NCBI RefSeq assembly: GCF_019749255.1
Contig: NZ_JACWFH010000007.1
Span: 248,001 to 312,000 of the forward strand
Direction of reading: 5' to 3'
Origin: Mesobacillus maritimus
GTDB lineage: Bacteria; Bacillota; Bacilli; Bacillales; Cytobacillaceae
DNA length: 64,000 nucleotides
Below, one piece after another: positions 9,144 to 17,509 of the stretch. Every line of letters begins with the position of its first letter. The stretch's first letter is position 1. Both the position numbers and the translations under genes were made by a program. Under the pieces are notes generated by a model. It did not search any database, had not been told where the DNA came from, and saw only the letters and a list, made by a program, of their open reading frames with translations.

Positions 9144-10334
9144 ATGACGAGTAAAGCTTTGCAGGAATTTCTTATAGAAAATCTAAACGAGTTAAAAGGA
9201 AAAGGTCTATATAACACAATTGAACCTTTAGAAGGTGCGAATGGACCTGTTATTACGATTAATGGGAAGGTGCTTATCAACTTATCCTCCAATAATTATT
9301 TAGGGTTAGCTACGGATTCACGCTTAAAAGAAGCAGCCATCAAAGCGATAGGAACTTATGGTGTGGGTGCCGGTGCTGTAAGAACGATCAATGGCACGTT
9401 TGACCTTCATCTTGAACTTGAGGAAAAGCTTGCGGATTTTAAACAAACTGAGGCTGCAATCGCTTATCAATCTGGTTTTAATTGCAATATGGCCGCCATA
9501 TCTGCGGTGATGGATCAGCAAGATGCGATTCTCTCGGATGAATTAAACCACGCTTCCATCATTGACGGGTGCCGACTTTCAAAGGCGAAGGTCATCACTT
9601 TTGCTCATTCAAACATGCAGGATTTACGAGCCAAAGCCCAACAAGCAATTTCTTCGGGAAAATATAAAAAAATTATGGTCATTACAGATGGTGTTTTTTC
9701 CATGGACGGAGATCTTGCGAGATTACCAGAGATTGTAAACATCGCAGAGGAATTAGGGTTAATTACTTATGTTGACGATGCGCATGGTTCAGGTGTTCTT
9801 GGGGATGGTGCAGGGACAGTAAAACATTTTGGGTTATCTGATAGAATTGATTTTCAAATTGGTACCTTATCGAAAGCTATCGGGGTGGTTGGTGGCTATG
9901 TAGCGGGAAAACGAGAGTTAATTGAGTGGTTAAAAGTTCGGAGTCGACCATTCTTATTTTCAACTTCCCTTACCCCAGCCGATGTTGCAGCATCAATTCG
10001 GGCAATAGAACTGTTAGGTAAGAGCACTGAATTGAATAAACAGTTATGGGAAAATGCGGATTATTTAAAAGCAGGGTTATCAAAACTAGGGTTTAATATC
10101 GGAGCCAGCGAAACCCCGATTACGCCCTGCATCATTGGGAACGAAACCCTGACCCAAGCATTTAGTAGACGGTTATATGAGGAAGGAGTCTACGCAAAAT
10201 CAATTGTTTTTCCTACCGTTCCGAAGGGGACTGGACGAGTGCGGAATATGCCCACTGCTGCTCATACAAAGAAAATGGTGGATGAGGCACTTGCCGTTTA
10301 CGAAAAAGTCGGGAAAGAGTTCGGAATCATCTGA
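9144..10334 (+). CDS. kbl: Glycine C-acetyltransferase (2-amino-3-ketobutyrate CoA ligase)
   Basis: This 396-residue PLP enzyme of the alpha-oxoamine synthase family splits 2-amino-3-ketobutyrate with CoA into glycine and acetyl-CoA. The PLP lysine is in [15 protein letters not shown], and the Asp/His contacts are in YVDDAHGSG. The next gene encodes the threonine dehydrogenase that makes its substrate, so the pair forms the threonine-to-glycine pathway. The length and the SSNNYLGLA start region are typical. BioF-type homologues are the main alternative, but the neighbour settles it. Confidence 0.92.
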   Translation: MTSKALQEFLIENLNELKGKGLYNTIEPLEGANGPVITINGKVLINLSSNNYLGLATDSRLKEAAIKAIGTYGVGAGAVRTINGTFDLHLELEEKLADFKQTEAAIAYQSGFNCNMAAISAVMDQQDAILSDELNHASIIDGCRLSKAKVITFAHSNMQDLRAKAQQAISSGKYKKIMVITDGVFSMDGDLARLPEIVNIAEELGLITYVDDAHGSGVLGDGAGTVKHFGLSDRIDFQIGTLSKAIGVVGGYVAGKRELIEWLKVRSRPFLFSTSLTPADVAASIRAIELLGKSTELNKQLWENADYLKAGLSKLGFNIGASETPITPCIIGNETLTQAFSRRLYEEGVYAKSIVFPTVPKGTGRVRNMPTAAHTKKMVDEALAVYEKVGKEFGII

Positions 10335-10409
10335 TAAAAATAATCCCATTCTAGGTGAATTGAATAGGATATCTTAGCTTCGTGTGTTGAATTGGAGGTA
10401 AGCTATTCA

Positions 10410-11357
10410 ATGAAACGAATTATGATTACCGGCGCTCTTGGTCAAATCGGTTCAGAACTGACTTTACATCTTAGAGACCTATATGGGACGGAAAATGTCT
10501 TGGCAACAGATATTAAATCTGATGAAAGTAAAACAACTACAGATGGCCCTTTTCAAATTTTAGATGTGTTAGACGGGAAAACAATGGTAGAAGTAGGAAG
10601 AAAATTCCGTGCAGATAGTATTATCCACCTGGCAGCCTTGTTGTCAGCTACAGCGGAAAACAACCCAGTGTTTGCTTGGAATTTAAATATGGGGGGCCTC
10701 CTGAATGCTCTTGAAACAGCAAAGGAGCTAGGTGCCCAGTTTTTTGCACCTAGCTCAATTGGTGCATTCGGACCGAGTACACCGAAGGAAGGAACTCCTC
10801 AAGATACTATTCAACGCCCAACAACGATGTATGGGGTGAATAAGGTAGCGGGGGAGTTATTAGCAGACTATTACTTTCATCGTTATGGTGTGGATACAAG
10901 AGGTTTACGGTTTCCAGGGTTAATTTCCTATCAAACACCGCCAGGCGGAGGAACGACAGATTACGCCGTTGAGATTTATTATGAAGCCATCAAGCACAGA
11001 ACCTATACTTCATACATTGCGAAGGGAACCTATTTAGATATGATGTATATGCCTGATGCTCTTGAGGCAATGATTCTATTAATGGAAACAGATGGAGGAA
11101 AATTAAAGCATCGGAATGCCTTTAATGTCACGGCAATGAGTGTCGCTCCAGAAGATGTGGCAAGTGCAATCCAAAAAGAACTTCCAGATTTTACGATAAA
11201 ATACGAGGTTGACCCCATGCGTCAGCAGATTGCTGAAAGTTGGCCCAATCAAATAGATGCAACTGCAGCAAAAGAAGAGTGGGGCTTTAATCCGAAGTTT
11301 AATTTAGACGAAATGACAAAGGATATGATTATGAAACTATCAAATAAACTCCTTTGA
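10410..11357 (+). CDS. tdh: L-threonine 3-dehydrogenase, extended-SDR type
   Basis: This 315-residue enzyme is an NAD-dependent epimerase-like (extended SDR) protein. The N-terminal nucleotide loop is ITGALGQIGSEL and the catalytic motif is TTMYGVNKVAGE (Tyr-x-x-x-Lys). It oxidises threonine to 2-amino-3-ketobutyrate, the substrate of the upstream kbl product. I chose the ATG at 10410 because GGAGGT precedes it; a TTG at 10392 is in frame but overlaps that ribosome site. This is the SDR type, unrelated in fold to the zinc-dependent Tdh of E. coli. Confidence 0.9.
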   Translation: MKRIMITGALGQIGSELTLHLRDLYGTENVLATDIKSDESKTTTDGPFQILDVLDGKTMVEVGRKFRADSIIHLAALLSATAENNPVFAWNLNMGGLLNALETAKELGAQFFAPSSIGAFGPSTPKEGTPQDTIQRPTTMYGVNKVAGELLADYYFHRYGVDTRGLRFPGLISYQTPPGGGTTDYAVEIYYEAIKHRTYTSYIAKGTYLDMMYMPDALEAMILLMETDGGKLKHRNAFNVTAMSVAPEDVASAIQKELPDFTIKYEVDPMRQQIAESWPNQIDATAAKEEWGFNPKFNLDEMTKDMIMKLSNKLL

Positions 11358-11507
11358 GCATCGAAATCGATGCCAAACATAATTCTTTAGTGTCACGAAA
11401 GAATCGACAGATAAGTTTAAATAATTATAAAAAACTATTAAGTTTACATGATAGGATTTGCTTATGTATCCTCTAAATAGGTAGCTAGAAGGACAGGAGG
11501 AAAATAC

Positions 11508-12320
11508 ATGCAAATCCTTGGAATCATCTTTGGTTCAGTCATTGTTGCAATGGCATTCAACTTATTTTTAATTCCACACGAGATCTTAAGCAGTGGGTTA
11601 TCAGGTATCTCGATGATTTTCGGTATTTTAACGCCGATTAATACAGGGATTGTAAACTTCCTTTTAAATTTACCATTATTGATACTGGGATATTTGAAAC
11701 TAGGAAGAAAATTTATTATCCATACCATCCTGTCTGTAACGGTGATTTCTATTGGGCTTTATACCGTTCCGGTTATTACGATGGCACATGACATTATTTT
11801 GTCTTCGATTTTTGGTGGAGTTGTAGCAGGGATTGGAATTGGGATTATCTTTCGTTGTCAAGGTTCATCAGGTGGATTAGATGTAATTGGAATGCTAATC
11901 GCGAGAAAAAAAGACTTTCCAATTGGAACGATGTTAACGATGATGAATGCAGCGATTATTTTGATAAGTGGTCTGCTTTTCAATTGGGATACGGCCTTGT
12001 ACACAATGGTTTCTATTTTTGTAACAGGCAAAGTCGTAGATGCTGTTTACACTCATCATGAGAAATTAACCTTAATGATTGTTACCCAAAAAGGCGAAGA
12101 AATGCGGGAACATTTACTTGGAAATATTTATCGTGGGGTAACCGTTTTTGATGGCATGGGTGGATTCACGAATGAAAAGCGTAAGATCCTCATGACCGTT
12201 ATATCCCGCTATGAATTAGGCGTTGTGAAAACGTTAATTTCAGAAATCGATTCTTCTGCATTTGTGAATATTACCGAAACCGTGGAAGTCATGGGATTGT
12301 TCCATAAACCGCGAGTCTAA
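11508..12320 (+). CDS. YitT family membrane protein (DUF161/DUF2179)
   Basis: This 270-residue protein has five to six N-terminal membrane helices with the family motif NLFLIPHEILSSGLSGIS. A soluble C-terminal DUF2179 domain follows (KGEEMREHLLGNIYRGVTVFDGMGGF). Bacillus genomes carry several YitT paralogues of unclear function. AGGAGG lies just before the ATG. It stands alone between tdh and the selD terminator. Confidence 0.88.
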   Translation: MQILGIIFGSVIVAMAFNLFLIPHEILSSGLSGISMIFGILTPINTGIVNFLLNLPLLILGYLKLGRKFIIHTILSVTVISIGLYTVPVITMAHDIILSSIFGGVVAGIGIGIIFRCQGSSGGLDVIGMLIARKKDFPIGTMLTMMNAAIILISGLLFNWDTALYTMVSIFVTGKVVDAVYTHHEKLTLMIVTQKGEEMREHLLGNIYRGVTVFDGMGGFTNEKRKILMTVISRYELGVVKTLISEIDSSAFVNITETVEVMGLFHKPRV

Positions 12321-12396
12321 ATCGAAAATGTTACTAACTTAACGCTGGTTTTAACTAAGGAGAGCTATTTTTTGCTGAATTAAATCAAGCAAACTT

Positions 12397-12436
12397 AAAA
12401 AGAAAGCAGTGTGCCTAAGGCAAACTGCTTTCTTTT
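12397..12436. terminator. Bidirectional terminator between yitT-like and selD
   Basis: AAAAGAAAGCAGT and ACTGCTTTCTTTT form a perfect stem with a further inner GTGCC/GGCA pairing. It serves both converging genes. Confidence 0.88.
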
Positions 12437-12453
12437 CGTTTTGTTTTACCATT

Positions 12454-13506
12454 TTATCTTACAACTGTGATTAGCTTATCGGTTTTTGGCATTACCTGAC
12501 CAACGATTGCTGCTGAAGATAAACCTGCCTTATGTACTGCCTCTACATAGGGACCGGCTTCTTCTGCAGAAAGCGCAACAAGTAAGCCTCCCGAAGTAAT
12601 CGCATCGCAAAGCACAAGTTGTTCTGACTCAGTGATATGTTCGTAAGTTACATCATTTTCGAGCCATTTGTGATTTGATTTCGATCCACCAGGTACAACA
12701 CCTTTTGCAGCTAGTTCAAACGTTCCATCTAGTACTGGTACTTTTGATAAGGAGATTTCAATGGTAACATCGCTTCCCCGAGCCACTTCGCTCCCATGTC
12801 CAAGTAATCCAAAACCAGTTACATCTGTTACTGCGCTAGGATGAAATGGTTTTAAGGCTTCAGCTGCTGATTTGTTTAAGAGTGCCATCGTTTCAGTAAC
12901 AGCTTGTTCCTGTTCAGGGGTGACGCTATTTCGTTTAATTCCTGTTGTTAGAATTCCGACACCTAGCGGTTTTGTTAAAACTAAAACATCACCAGGTTTG
13001 GCCCCGACATTTTTCCAAATGGCATCTGGATGAGCAATTCCAGTAACAGATAACCCGAACTTTGGCTCTTGGTCATCAACAGAGTGACCACCAATCGTAA
13101 TCGCGCCCGCTTCCTTGACTTTGTCAGCAGCACCACGCATAATTTCAGCCAAAATATCAGGTCCTAATTTTTTAACTGGATATCCCACGATATTTAGAAC
13201 GGTTTTCGGTTCGCCGCCCATCGCATAAACATCACTTAATGAGTTTGCTGCCGCAATTTGGCCAAACATATATGGGTCATCCACCACAGGAGTGAAATAA
13301 TCTACCGTTTGGATCAAGGCAATGGAATCTGTTAACTTGTACACTCCCGCGTCATCCGCGGTTTCATTGCCAACTAATAATTCAGGAACTGGTTCTTGCT
13401 TGGGTAATAGACGCAACACTTGCGTCAAGTCCTCAGGACTGATTTTGCAGCCTCAGCCTGCTTTAGAGGACAAGGTTGTTAGACGTATTTTTTCTTGTTC
13501 ACTCAA
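12454..13506 (-). CDS. selD: Selenide, water dikinase SelD, a selenocysteine protein
   Basis: This 350-residue enzyme makes selenophosphate from selenide and ATP, the selenium donor for selenocysteine. The reading frame runs through an in-frame TGA at 13453-13455 (codon 18), which falls exactly where the catalytic Cys/Sec sits in the family motif: KAG-U-GCKI. I place the start at the TTG at 13506, preceded by GGAGGTG; conventional calling would truncate it to begin near 13428. The ATP-binding Asp and Gly-rich stretches GGEPKTVLNIVGYP and TIGGHSVDDQEPKFG are present. It is divergent from the SelW-like gene and needs its own product to be made in full length. Confidence 0.93.
13428..13440 (-). 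promoter_or_regulatory. Candidate bacterial SECIS hairpin of selD
   Basis: AGTCC and GGACT form a 5-bp stem with a TGA loop, starting 17 bases after the recoded UGA on the coding (minus) strand. A short apical loop with G in the first two positions and 16-37 bases spacing fits the published bacterial SECIS rules as I recall them. Confidence 0.6.
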
Positions 13507-13644
13507 AACTGAACACCTCCAGTCTCTAGTATACCGAAGCTTATTTTAAAAATCACTTTTCTGATTCTATTGTTTGCGAAACTTGGCGGTTTTTACTACA
13601 ATAATAATACAAACTAGCTTTGCTTCTATGGGGGTATAAAAGAA

Positions 13645-13881
13645 ATGGAAAAGTTCCAAATAACCGTTGAATTTTGCATGATGTGAAACTACGCACCTAA
13701 AGCTGCGAGTTTCGCAGAAGATTTATTTACTCATTTTCGCGGGAAGATTGAAAAGATGGAGTTGATTCCTGCTTCAGGTGGCATCTTTGAAGTCACGGTA
13801 AACGGCGAGAAAGTTTATTCTAAAGATGAAACGGGAATGTTTCCTTCATCTGAAGAAATTATTTCGAAGTTAGAAGACTAA
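13645..13881 (+). CDS. SelW/Rdx-family selenoprotein with in-frame UGA
   Basis: This 78-residue thioredoxin-like protein has its redox motif near the N-terminus as C11-M-M-U14, read from an in-frame TGA at 13684-13686. The frame then continues cleanly to the TAA at 13879. FQITVEFCMM-U-NYAPKAASFAEDL and the later GGIFEVTVNGEKVYSK and GMFPSSEEII segments match the SelT/SelW/SelH (Rdx) family, in which Cys or Sec occupies this position. GGGGGT lies 9 bases before the ATG. It is divergent from selD, 138 bases away, and ends at a shared terminator. Confidence 0.92.
13703..13717 (+). promoter_or_regulatory. Candidate bacterial SECIS hairpin of the SelW-like gene
   Basis: CTGCGA and TCGCAG form a perfect 6-bp stem with a GTT loop. 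The loop begins 22 bases after the UGA and has G first, fitting the bacterial SECIS pattern. Confidence 0.68.
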
Positions 13882-13886
13882 AAATA

Positions 13887-13914
13887 GGCGTCTGGACTCC
13901 TCCAGGCGCCTTTT
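13887..13914. terminator. Terminator after SelW-like gene
   Basis: GGCGTCTGG and CCAGGCGCC form a 9-bp stem (one G-T pair) followed by TTTT. It sits between convergent genes. Confidence 0.85.
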
Positions 13915-13918
13915 CATT

Positions 13919-14422
13919 TTAATTTTTTGTATTAAGGGGAGGTGGAATCAACCAGCCTTTTTCTTTATTCATTTTTAATAGTTTATCTTGTTGCTCGACG
14001 CGGTTTGTGTAATATTCATTGAACATTTTCCCCACATCCTCGCGAATCGCAATGCTACTCACATAACTACAAATCATTTTTCCTGCTATAAGCTCTTTCC
14101 CAATTAATGCGGCAACCTCGGGGTCATTAAACCTTGCACCCGCAGGAATGTCCTCTAAATTCACCTTTGGTCGGTCTGGTGGAGCCGGTGGTAATCTTAG
14201 ACCATTTTCCTTTAGGAGTTCCTCAACCTGTTCTTCCTCTTCTTGAATACAGTCTTGTGTAAACTCGTCAATGAATGTTTTTAAATCTTCGTCTCCTGTA
14301 TGACTTTTTAACACCTGCAAGGTGACAAGGAGTGTTTTGGTTTCCAACAAATGTGTCCATAAATGGTACACTTCTCCAGCATGCAATGGCTCTTCCTTTG
14401 GTTCACCACTGAGAATCCCCAT
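13919..14422 (-). CDS. DUF3231 family protein
   Basis: This 167-residue helical protein opens with LHAGEVYHLWTHLLETKT and has the PPAPPDRPKV linker typical of DUF3231, a spore-former family with a four-helix, ferritin-like pattern. Some members carry two copies of the domain; this one has a single copy. Function is unknown; relatives are often linked to spores. A strong ribosome site (AGGAGGG) precedes the ATG. Confidence 0.8.
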   Translation of the reverse strand: MGILSGEPKEEPLHAGEVYHLWTHLLETKTLLVTLQVLKSHTGDEDLKTFIDEFTQDCIQEEEEQVEELLKENGLRLPPAPPDRPKVNLEDIPAGARFNDPEVAALIGKELIAGKMICSYVSSIAIREDVGKMFNEYYTNRVEQQDKLLKMNKEKGWLIPPPLNTKN

Positions 14423-14513
14423 AATCCAATCCCTCCTGTAGTTCTCTTTACGCTAGTTTTTCAAGAAAGGAAGGGTTTCATACTTGGAAATGATCTTATG
14501 AGTGAGTTTCAAG

Positions 14514-14789
14514 TTAATTGCTTCTAACTCCATATAGAATACAGCCAACTCCTAATAGGACCCAGAACATCTTTGCGAATGAAATTTTATCCGCTAATCC
14601 AAGCAAGCCAATCGTTGTGGTTAAAATAAGAATAACAGGACCAACTAGTGCCAAGGAGCTATTCACAACAAGTGCTTTGCCGACATCATTCAGCTTTAAC
14701 ATAAGAATCGCCGCGATGATTTCAACACTTCCCGAAAAAATCCTTAGTGCTGCCATTCCTAATACTGCTTTTTCGATTAAATTAAGCAT
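14514..14789 (-). CDS. YqhV-like small membrane protein (DUF2619)
   Basis: This 91-residue protein is almost wholly hydrophobic with about three membrane helices. The LEKAVLGMAALRIFSG start, followed by IIAAILMLKLNDVGKALVVNSSLALVGP, matches the sporulation-associated YqhV family of unknown function. It has an AGGAGG ribosome site and lies between the DUF3231 gene and the divergent selA. Confidence 0.78.
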   Translation of the reverse strand: MLNLIEKAVLGMAALRIFSGSVEIIAAILMLKLNDVGKALVVNSSLALVGPVILILTTTIGLLGLADKISFAKMFWVLLGVGCILYGVRSN

Positions 14790-14889
14790 TTTATCCTCCT
14801 GCAGACAAGTCTTTTGTGAACAATATATGCACCAAAAGCAAGAAGAAGGACAAGGAATGTATTTTAACCAATGGATTTCTTGGAAAAAA

Positions 14890-14898
14890 TGCTATAAT
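14890..14898 (+). promoter_or_regulatory. Extended -10 promoter element of selA
   Basis: TGCTATAAT lies 34 bases before the selA start codon. No clear -35 is seen, as expected for an extended -10 promoter. Confidence 0.6.
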
Positions 14899-14931
14899 GA
14901 ACGGGCAATTGTAAATCTGGAGGGAATTAAG

Positions 14932-16344
14932 GTGAAGCACTTATTAAGGCAAATGCCGCCAGTCCACGAGCTTCAAAACGATGCTCGTTTTCATACTATC
15001 GCCGAACAACTAGGAATCGATTTAAGTATCCTCACGAATCACTTAAAACAAGTGATAGATGAAATTCGTCAAGAAATCATTCAGACTACATGGAATGGAC
15101 CAGAGCCTGGGGGAGCATCTTTTATCAATCACATCTACGACCAGCTTTCAAATAAGGTGGGGAATCAACAAGGGTATACGCTCAAACCAGTTATTAATGC
15201 AACAGGGACCATTTTACATACAAATTTAGGACGTGCACGTCTAAGTGACCGAGCAACTGCTCATGTGCTTGAAACCGCACAAAATTATTCAAATCTCGAA
15301 TACAAGCTTGAAGTAGGGGAGCGTGGCTCAAGACATAGTCATGCGGAAGCGCTCCTAAAGGAAATCACTGGGGCAGAGGCCGCGATGGTTGTGAATAATA
15401 ATGCAGCAGCTGTCTTCTTAATCCTTCGGGCTTTGGCACAAGACAAAGAGGTTATCGTTTCTAGAGGACAATTAGTCGAGATTGGGGGTTCTTTTAGGAT
15501 CTCTTCCATTATGGAAGAAAGTGGCGCGAAATTAGTAGAAGTAGGGACAACAAACAAAACGCATGTGTATGATTATGAACGCGCCATTGGGGAAGACACT
15601 CGGATGATTCTAAAGGTACATACAAGTAATTTTAAAATCATGGGTTTTACAAAGTCTGTTGAAACAGAAGAGCTCGCGAAGATTGCAACACAACACGAGA
15701 ATGTCATTTTTTATGAAGACTTAGGAAGTGGGGTCTTGTATGATTTCCGAAAACATGCGATCGGCGATGAACCCGTTGTAAGTGAAGTGTTAAAAATGGG
15801 TGCTGATATTGTTTCCTTCAGTGGTGATAAACTGCTTGGTGGCCCGCAAGCAGGTTTAATTGCAGGAAAAAAGGAATTAATTGAGAAATTGAAAAAGCAT
15901 CAATTGGCCCGAGTGCTCCGTGTTGATAAAATGACTCTAGCTGCCCTTGAAGGCACGTTAACCGATTATCTTAAAGGGCAAAAGGGGATTGAACAGATTC
16001 CTACCATTCAGAATTTACTCTTGTCTCCTGATGTGATCAACAGCAGATCTCAACAGTTTATTGAAAAGCTAAAAAGCTCAACTGACAATTATTCGATAAA
16101 GCTAATAGCAGGAACCAGTCAGGTTGGAGGCGGGACAATGCCTGACGTAGAATTACCTACATACTTAGTGTCTCTATCACATAAAACTTTATCAGCACAA
16201 CAGCTAGCACGAAAGCTTAGAACCGAAGTAAATCATGCAATCGTTGTGCGAATTCAAAAAGATGAAATTCAATTCGATCTTCGCACAGTTAGTAAAGGAG
16301 AGGAAGATTTCGTTATTCATGCATTAACCTCTTTTGATAAATAA
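14932..16344 (+). CDS. selA: L-seryl-tRNA(Sec) selenium transferase
   Basis: This 470-residue PLP enzyme converts Ser-tRNA(Sec) to Sec-tRNA(Sec) using selenophosphate from SelD. The PLP lysine is in DIVSFSGDKLLGGPQAG. The N-terminal domain starts MKHLLRQMPPVHELQ, and NATGTILHTNLGRA is the typical core opening. I start at the GTG at 14932, which follows GGAGGG; the open frame reaches back to 14518 but that part overlaps the yqhV-like gene and its promoter. SelB and the Sec tRNA are not in the window. Confidence 0.94.
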   Translation: MKHLLRQMPPVHELQNDARFHTIAEQLGIDLSILTNHLKQVIDEIRQEIIQTTWNGPEPGGASFINHIYDQLSNKVGNQQGYTLKPVINATGTILHTNLGRARLSDRATAHVLETAQNYSNLEYKLEVGERGSRHSHAEALLKEITGAEAAMVVNNNAAAVFLILRALAQDKEVIVSRGQLVEIGGSFRISSIMEESGAKLVEVGTTNKTHVYDYERAIGEDTRMILKVHTSNFKIMGFTKSVETEELAKIATQHENVIFYEDLGSGVLYDFRKHAIGDEPVVSEVLKMGADIVSFSGDKLLGGPQAGLIAGKKELIEKLKKHQLARVLRVDKMTLAALEGTLTDYLKGQKGIEQIPTIQNLLLSPDVINSRSQQFIEKLKSSTDNYSIKLIAGTSQVGGGTMPDVELPTYLVSLSHKTLSAQQLARKLRTEVNHAIVVRIQKDEIQFDLRTVSKGEEDFVIHALTSFDK

Positions 16345-16365
16345 GCTAGGATTCAAACTTCCCAT

Positions 16366-16408
16366 AAAAAACAGGTCCCTACCAATCAAATGGAGGGACC
16401 TGTTTTTC
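16366..16408. terminator. Bidirectional terminator between selA and sspP
   Basis: AAAAACAGGTCCCT and AGGGACCTGTTTTT form a perfect stem; it ends both converging genes. Confidence 0.88.
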
Positions 16409-16424
16409 CCAACAAGGGAAAGTC

Positions 16425-16568
16425 TTACATATCGTGATTGTGTCCGTGATTCTGACGAGAATGGTTACGGTTTTTCACCTTTTTTGAACCACTTAAAGGT
16501 TCTGGTTGTCCCCCGTTATGTCCCTTTGGTGCATTTTTGCGCATATCTTTGCCATCATTTTTGTTCAT
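16425..16568 (-). CDS. sspP: Small acid-soluble spore protein P
   Basis: This 47-residue basic protein was found by reading the minus strand of a gap. Its start [16 protein letters not shown] and middle [18 protein letters not shown] match SspP (CotL) of Bacillus almost residue for residue. AGGAGGG precedes the ATG at 16568. Such minor spore proteins are made in the forespore. In B. subtilis it is next to sspO; here an unrelated plus-strand gene sits between the two. Confidence 0.92.
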   Translation of the reverse strand: MNKNDGKDMRKNAPKGHNGGQPEPLSGSKKVKNRNHSRQNHGHNHDM

Positions 16569-16712
16569 GATTCATCCCTCCTAGCTATAGGTTGTAAACC
16601 AGAAACTGAATTTATACTGAATATTTTCATTCGCTCCTGCACAATTTACGAATACTCGAGGAGAAGTCAAGCTTCGATATGGAAAATTCACTATAAATTA
16701 GGAGGTAAGAGA

Positions 16713-16970
16713 ATGCCTTATCATAAAAATAAACAGCAAGCTTATCAAGCAGCTCAGCAGGGTTTTGAAGAAGTTCAAGATTTTTACAACGATATTGTTC
16801 AGGATAGTGCCAGTTATGGTCATCAGCTTAAGCATTTAAAAAACGAGGTGAATGAAGCGTATCAGCAAATTGAGAATGCACTTGAAGTAGCGTCTGATAC
16901 ACAGCGGCCTCAATTAGAACGCTTTATGAGTGATTTAGAGCGGATCGTTGAAGAGGTCAATCTGCAATAA
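16713..16970 (+). CDS. Small helical protein of unknown function
   Basis: This 85-residue protein (MPYHKNKQQAYQAAQQG start) is rich in Gln, Glu and Ala and looks like one or two amphipathic helices or a coiled coil. I do not recognise the family. TAGGAGG precedes the ATG at 16713; the open frame extends upstream to 16506 but that part overlaps sspP. It lies between two spore-protein genes, so a spore role is possible but unproven. Confidence 0.7.
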   Translation: MPYHKNKQQAYQAAQQGFEEVQDFYNDIVQDSASYGHQLKHLKNEVNEAYQQIENALEVASDTQRPQLERFMSDLERIVEEVNLQ

Positions 16971-16980
16971 AACCTAAGGC

Positions 16981-17010
16981 GGCGGAAGGAGGTATCCTTC
17001 CGCTTTCTCT
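16981..17010. terminator. Bidirectional terminator between the small helical gene and sspO
   Basis: GCGGAAGGA and TCCTTCCGC form a perfect 9-bp stem followed by TTTCT. Confidence 0.8.
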
Positions 17011-17027
17011 ATTCAGTCGCCAATAAC

Positions 17028-17177
17028 TTACTGGTTTTTCTTGCGTTTTTTATTGTTTTGCTTTTGCAACTCTGTTAATGGTTCATTTGACAATTCCTCA
17101 TTGAATCCAGCACCTTTTCCTTGAGCACTTGCAGCATTCATCCCAGGGATGACATGATTCGCTTTGCGTTTTCCCAT
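17028..17177 (-). CDS. sspO: Small acid-soluble spore protein O
   Basis: This 49-residue basic protein ([20 protein letters not shown] ... NNKKRKKNQ) matches SspO (CotK) of Bacillus closely at both ends. It lies on the minus strand, divergent from citB as in B. subtilis. GAGGTG precedes the ATG at 17177. Confidence 0.93.
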   Translation of the reverse strand: MGKRKANHVIPGMNAASAQGKGAGFNEELSNEPLTELQKQNNKKRKKNQ

Positions 17178-17342
17178 TATTTCACCTCATTTCTAGTAAT
17201 TTACCTGGTTATTTTGCCCTCAATACACCAATTGATACTTTTTCAAAATAGTAAAGCGCCTAAAAGGATGGAATTTATATCCCTTTTTTTTATCACTAAT
17301 TAGCCTTATAATCAGGTTTGCACTGTAGTAATCTACATTTCT

Positions 17343-17357
17343 ATAAGTTTTTCTTAT
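17343..17357 (+). promoter_or_regulatory. CcpC-type operator (ATAA-N7-TTAT) upstream of citB
   Basis: ATAAGTTTTTCTTAT matches the ATAA-N7-TTAT dyad bound by CcpC at citB in B. subtilis. It lies about 55-60 bases before the likely transcription start, close to the known position. CcpC represses aconitase until citrate accumulates. Confidence 0.65.
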
Positions 17358-17364
17358 CAAAAAC

Positions 17365-17382
17365 AATAACAATCTTGTTATT
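17365..17382. repeat. Perfect inverted repeat overlapping the citB -35 region
   Basis: AATAACAATCTTGTTATT is a perfect 8+8 inverted repeat. It overlaps a possible -35 (TTGTTA, 17375-17380) that pairs with a possible -10 (TATATT, 17399-17404). It may be a second operator. Confidence 0.5.
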
Positions 17383-17420
17383 TACTTATACTTAGAGTTA
17401 TATTAAGATTAGAATTGTGA

Positions 17421-17460
17421 GAAAAGTTAGGATGTCGAAGAATATTCTAACTTTTCGACA
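17421..17460 (+). other. Overlapping hairpins in the citB leader
   Basis: GAAAAGTTAG (17421-17430) pairs perfectly with CTAACTTTTC (17447-17456). TGTCGAA (17433-17439) pairs perfectly with TTCGACA (17454-17460). The two 3' arms share three bases, so the stems exclude each other. There is no T tract, so it is not a plain terminator. Confidence 0.5.
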
Positions 17461-17509
17461 ATTACATTTATTTAGTGTATGATTGTTACTGATCAAAGGG
17501 GGTAGTCAG

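Noticed and set aside
14518-14931. Long N-terminal extension of selA
   Set aside because: It overlaps the yqhV-like gene on the other strand and the selA promoter; the GTG at 14932 has a ribosome site and gives the family start.
16334-16712. Plus-strand open frames between selA and the small helical gene
   Set aside because: They are shadows of sspP, which is clearly coding on the minus strand.
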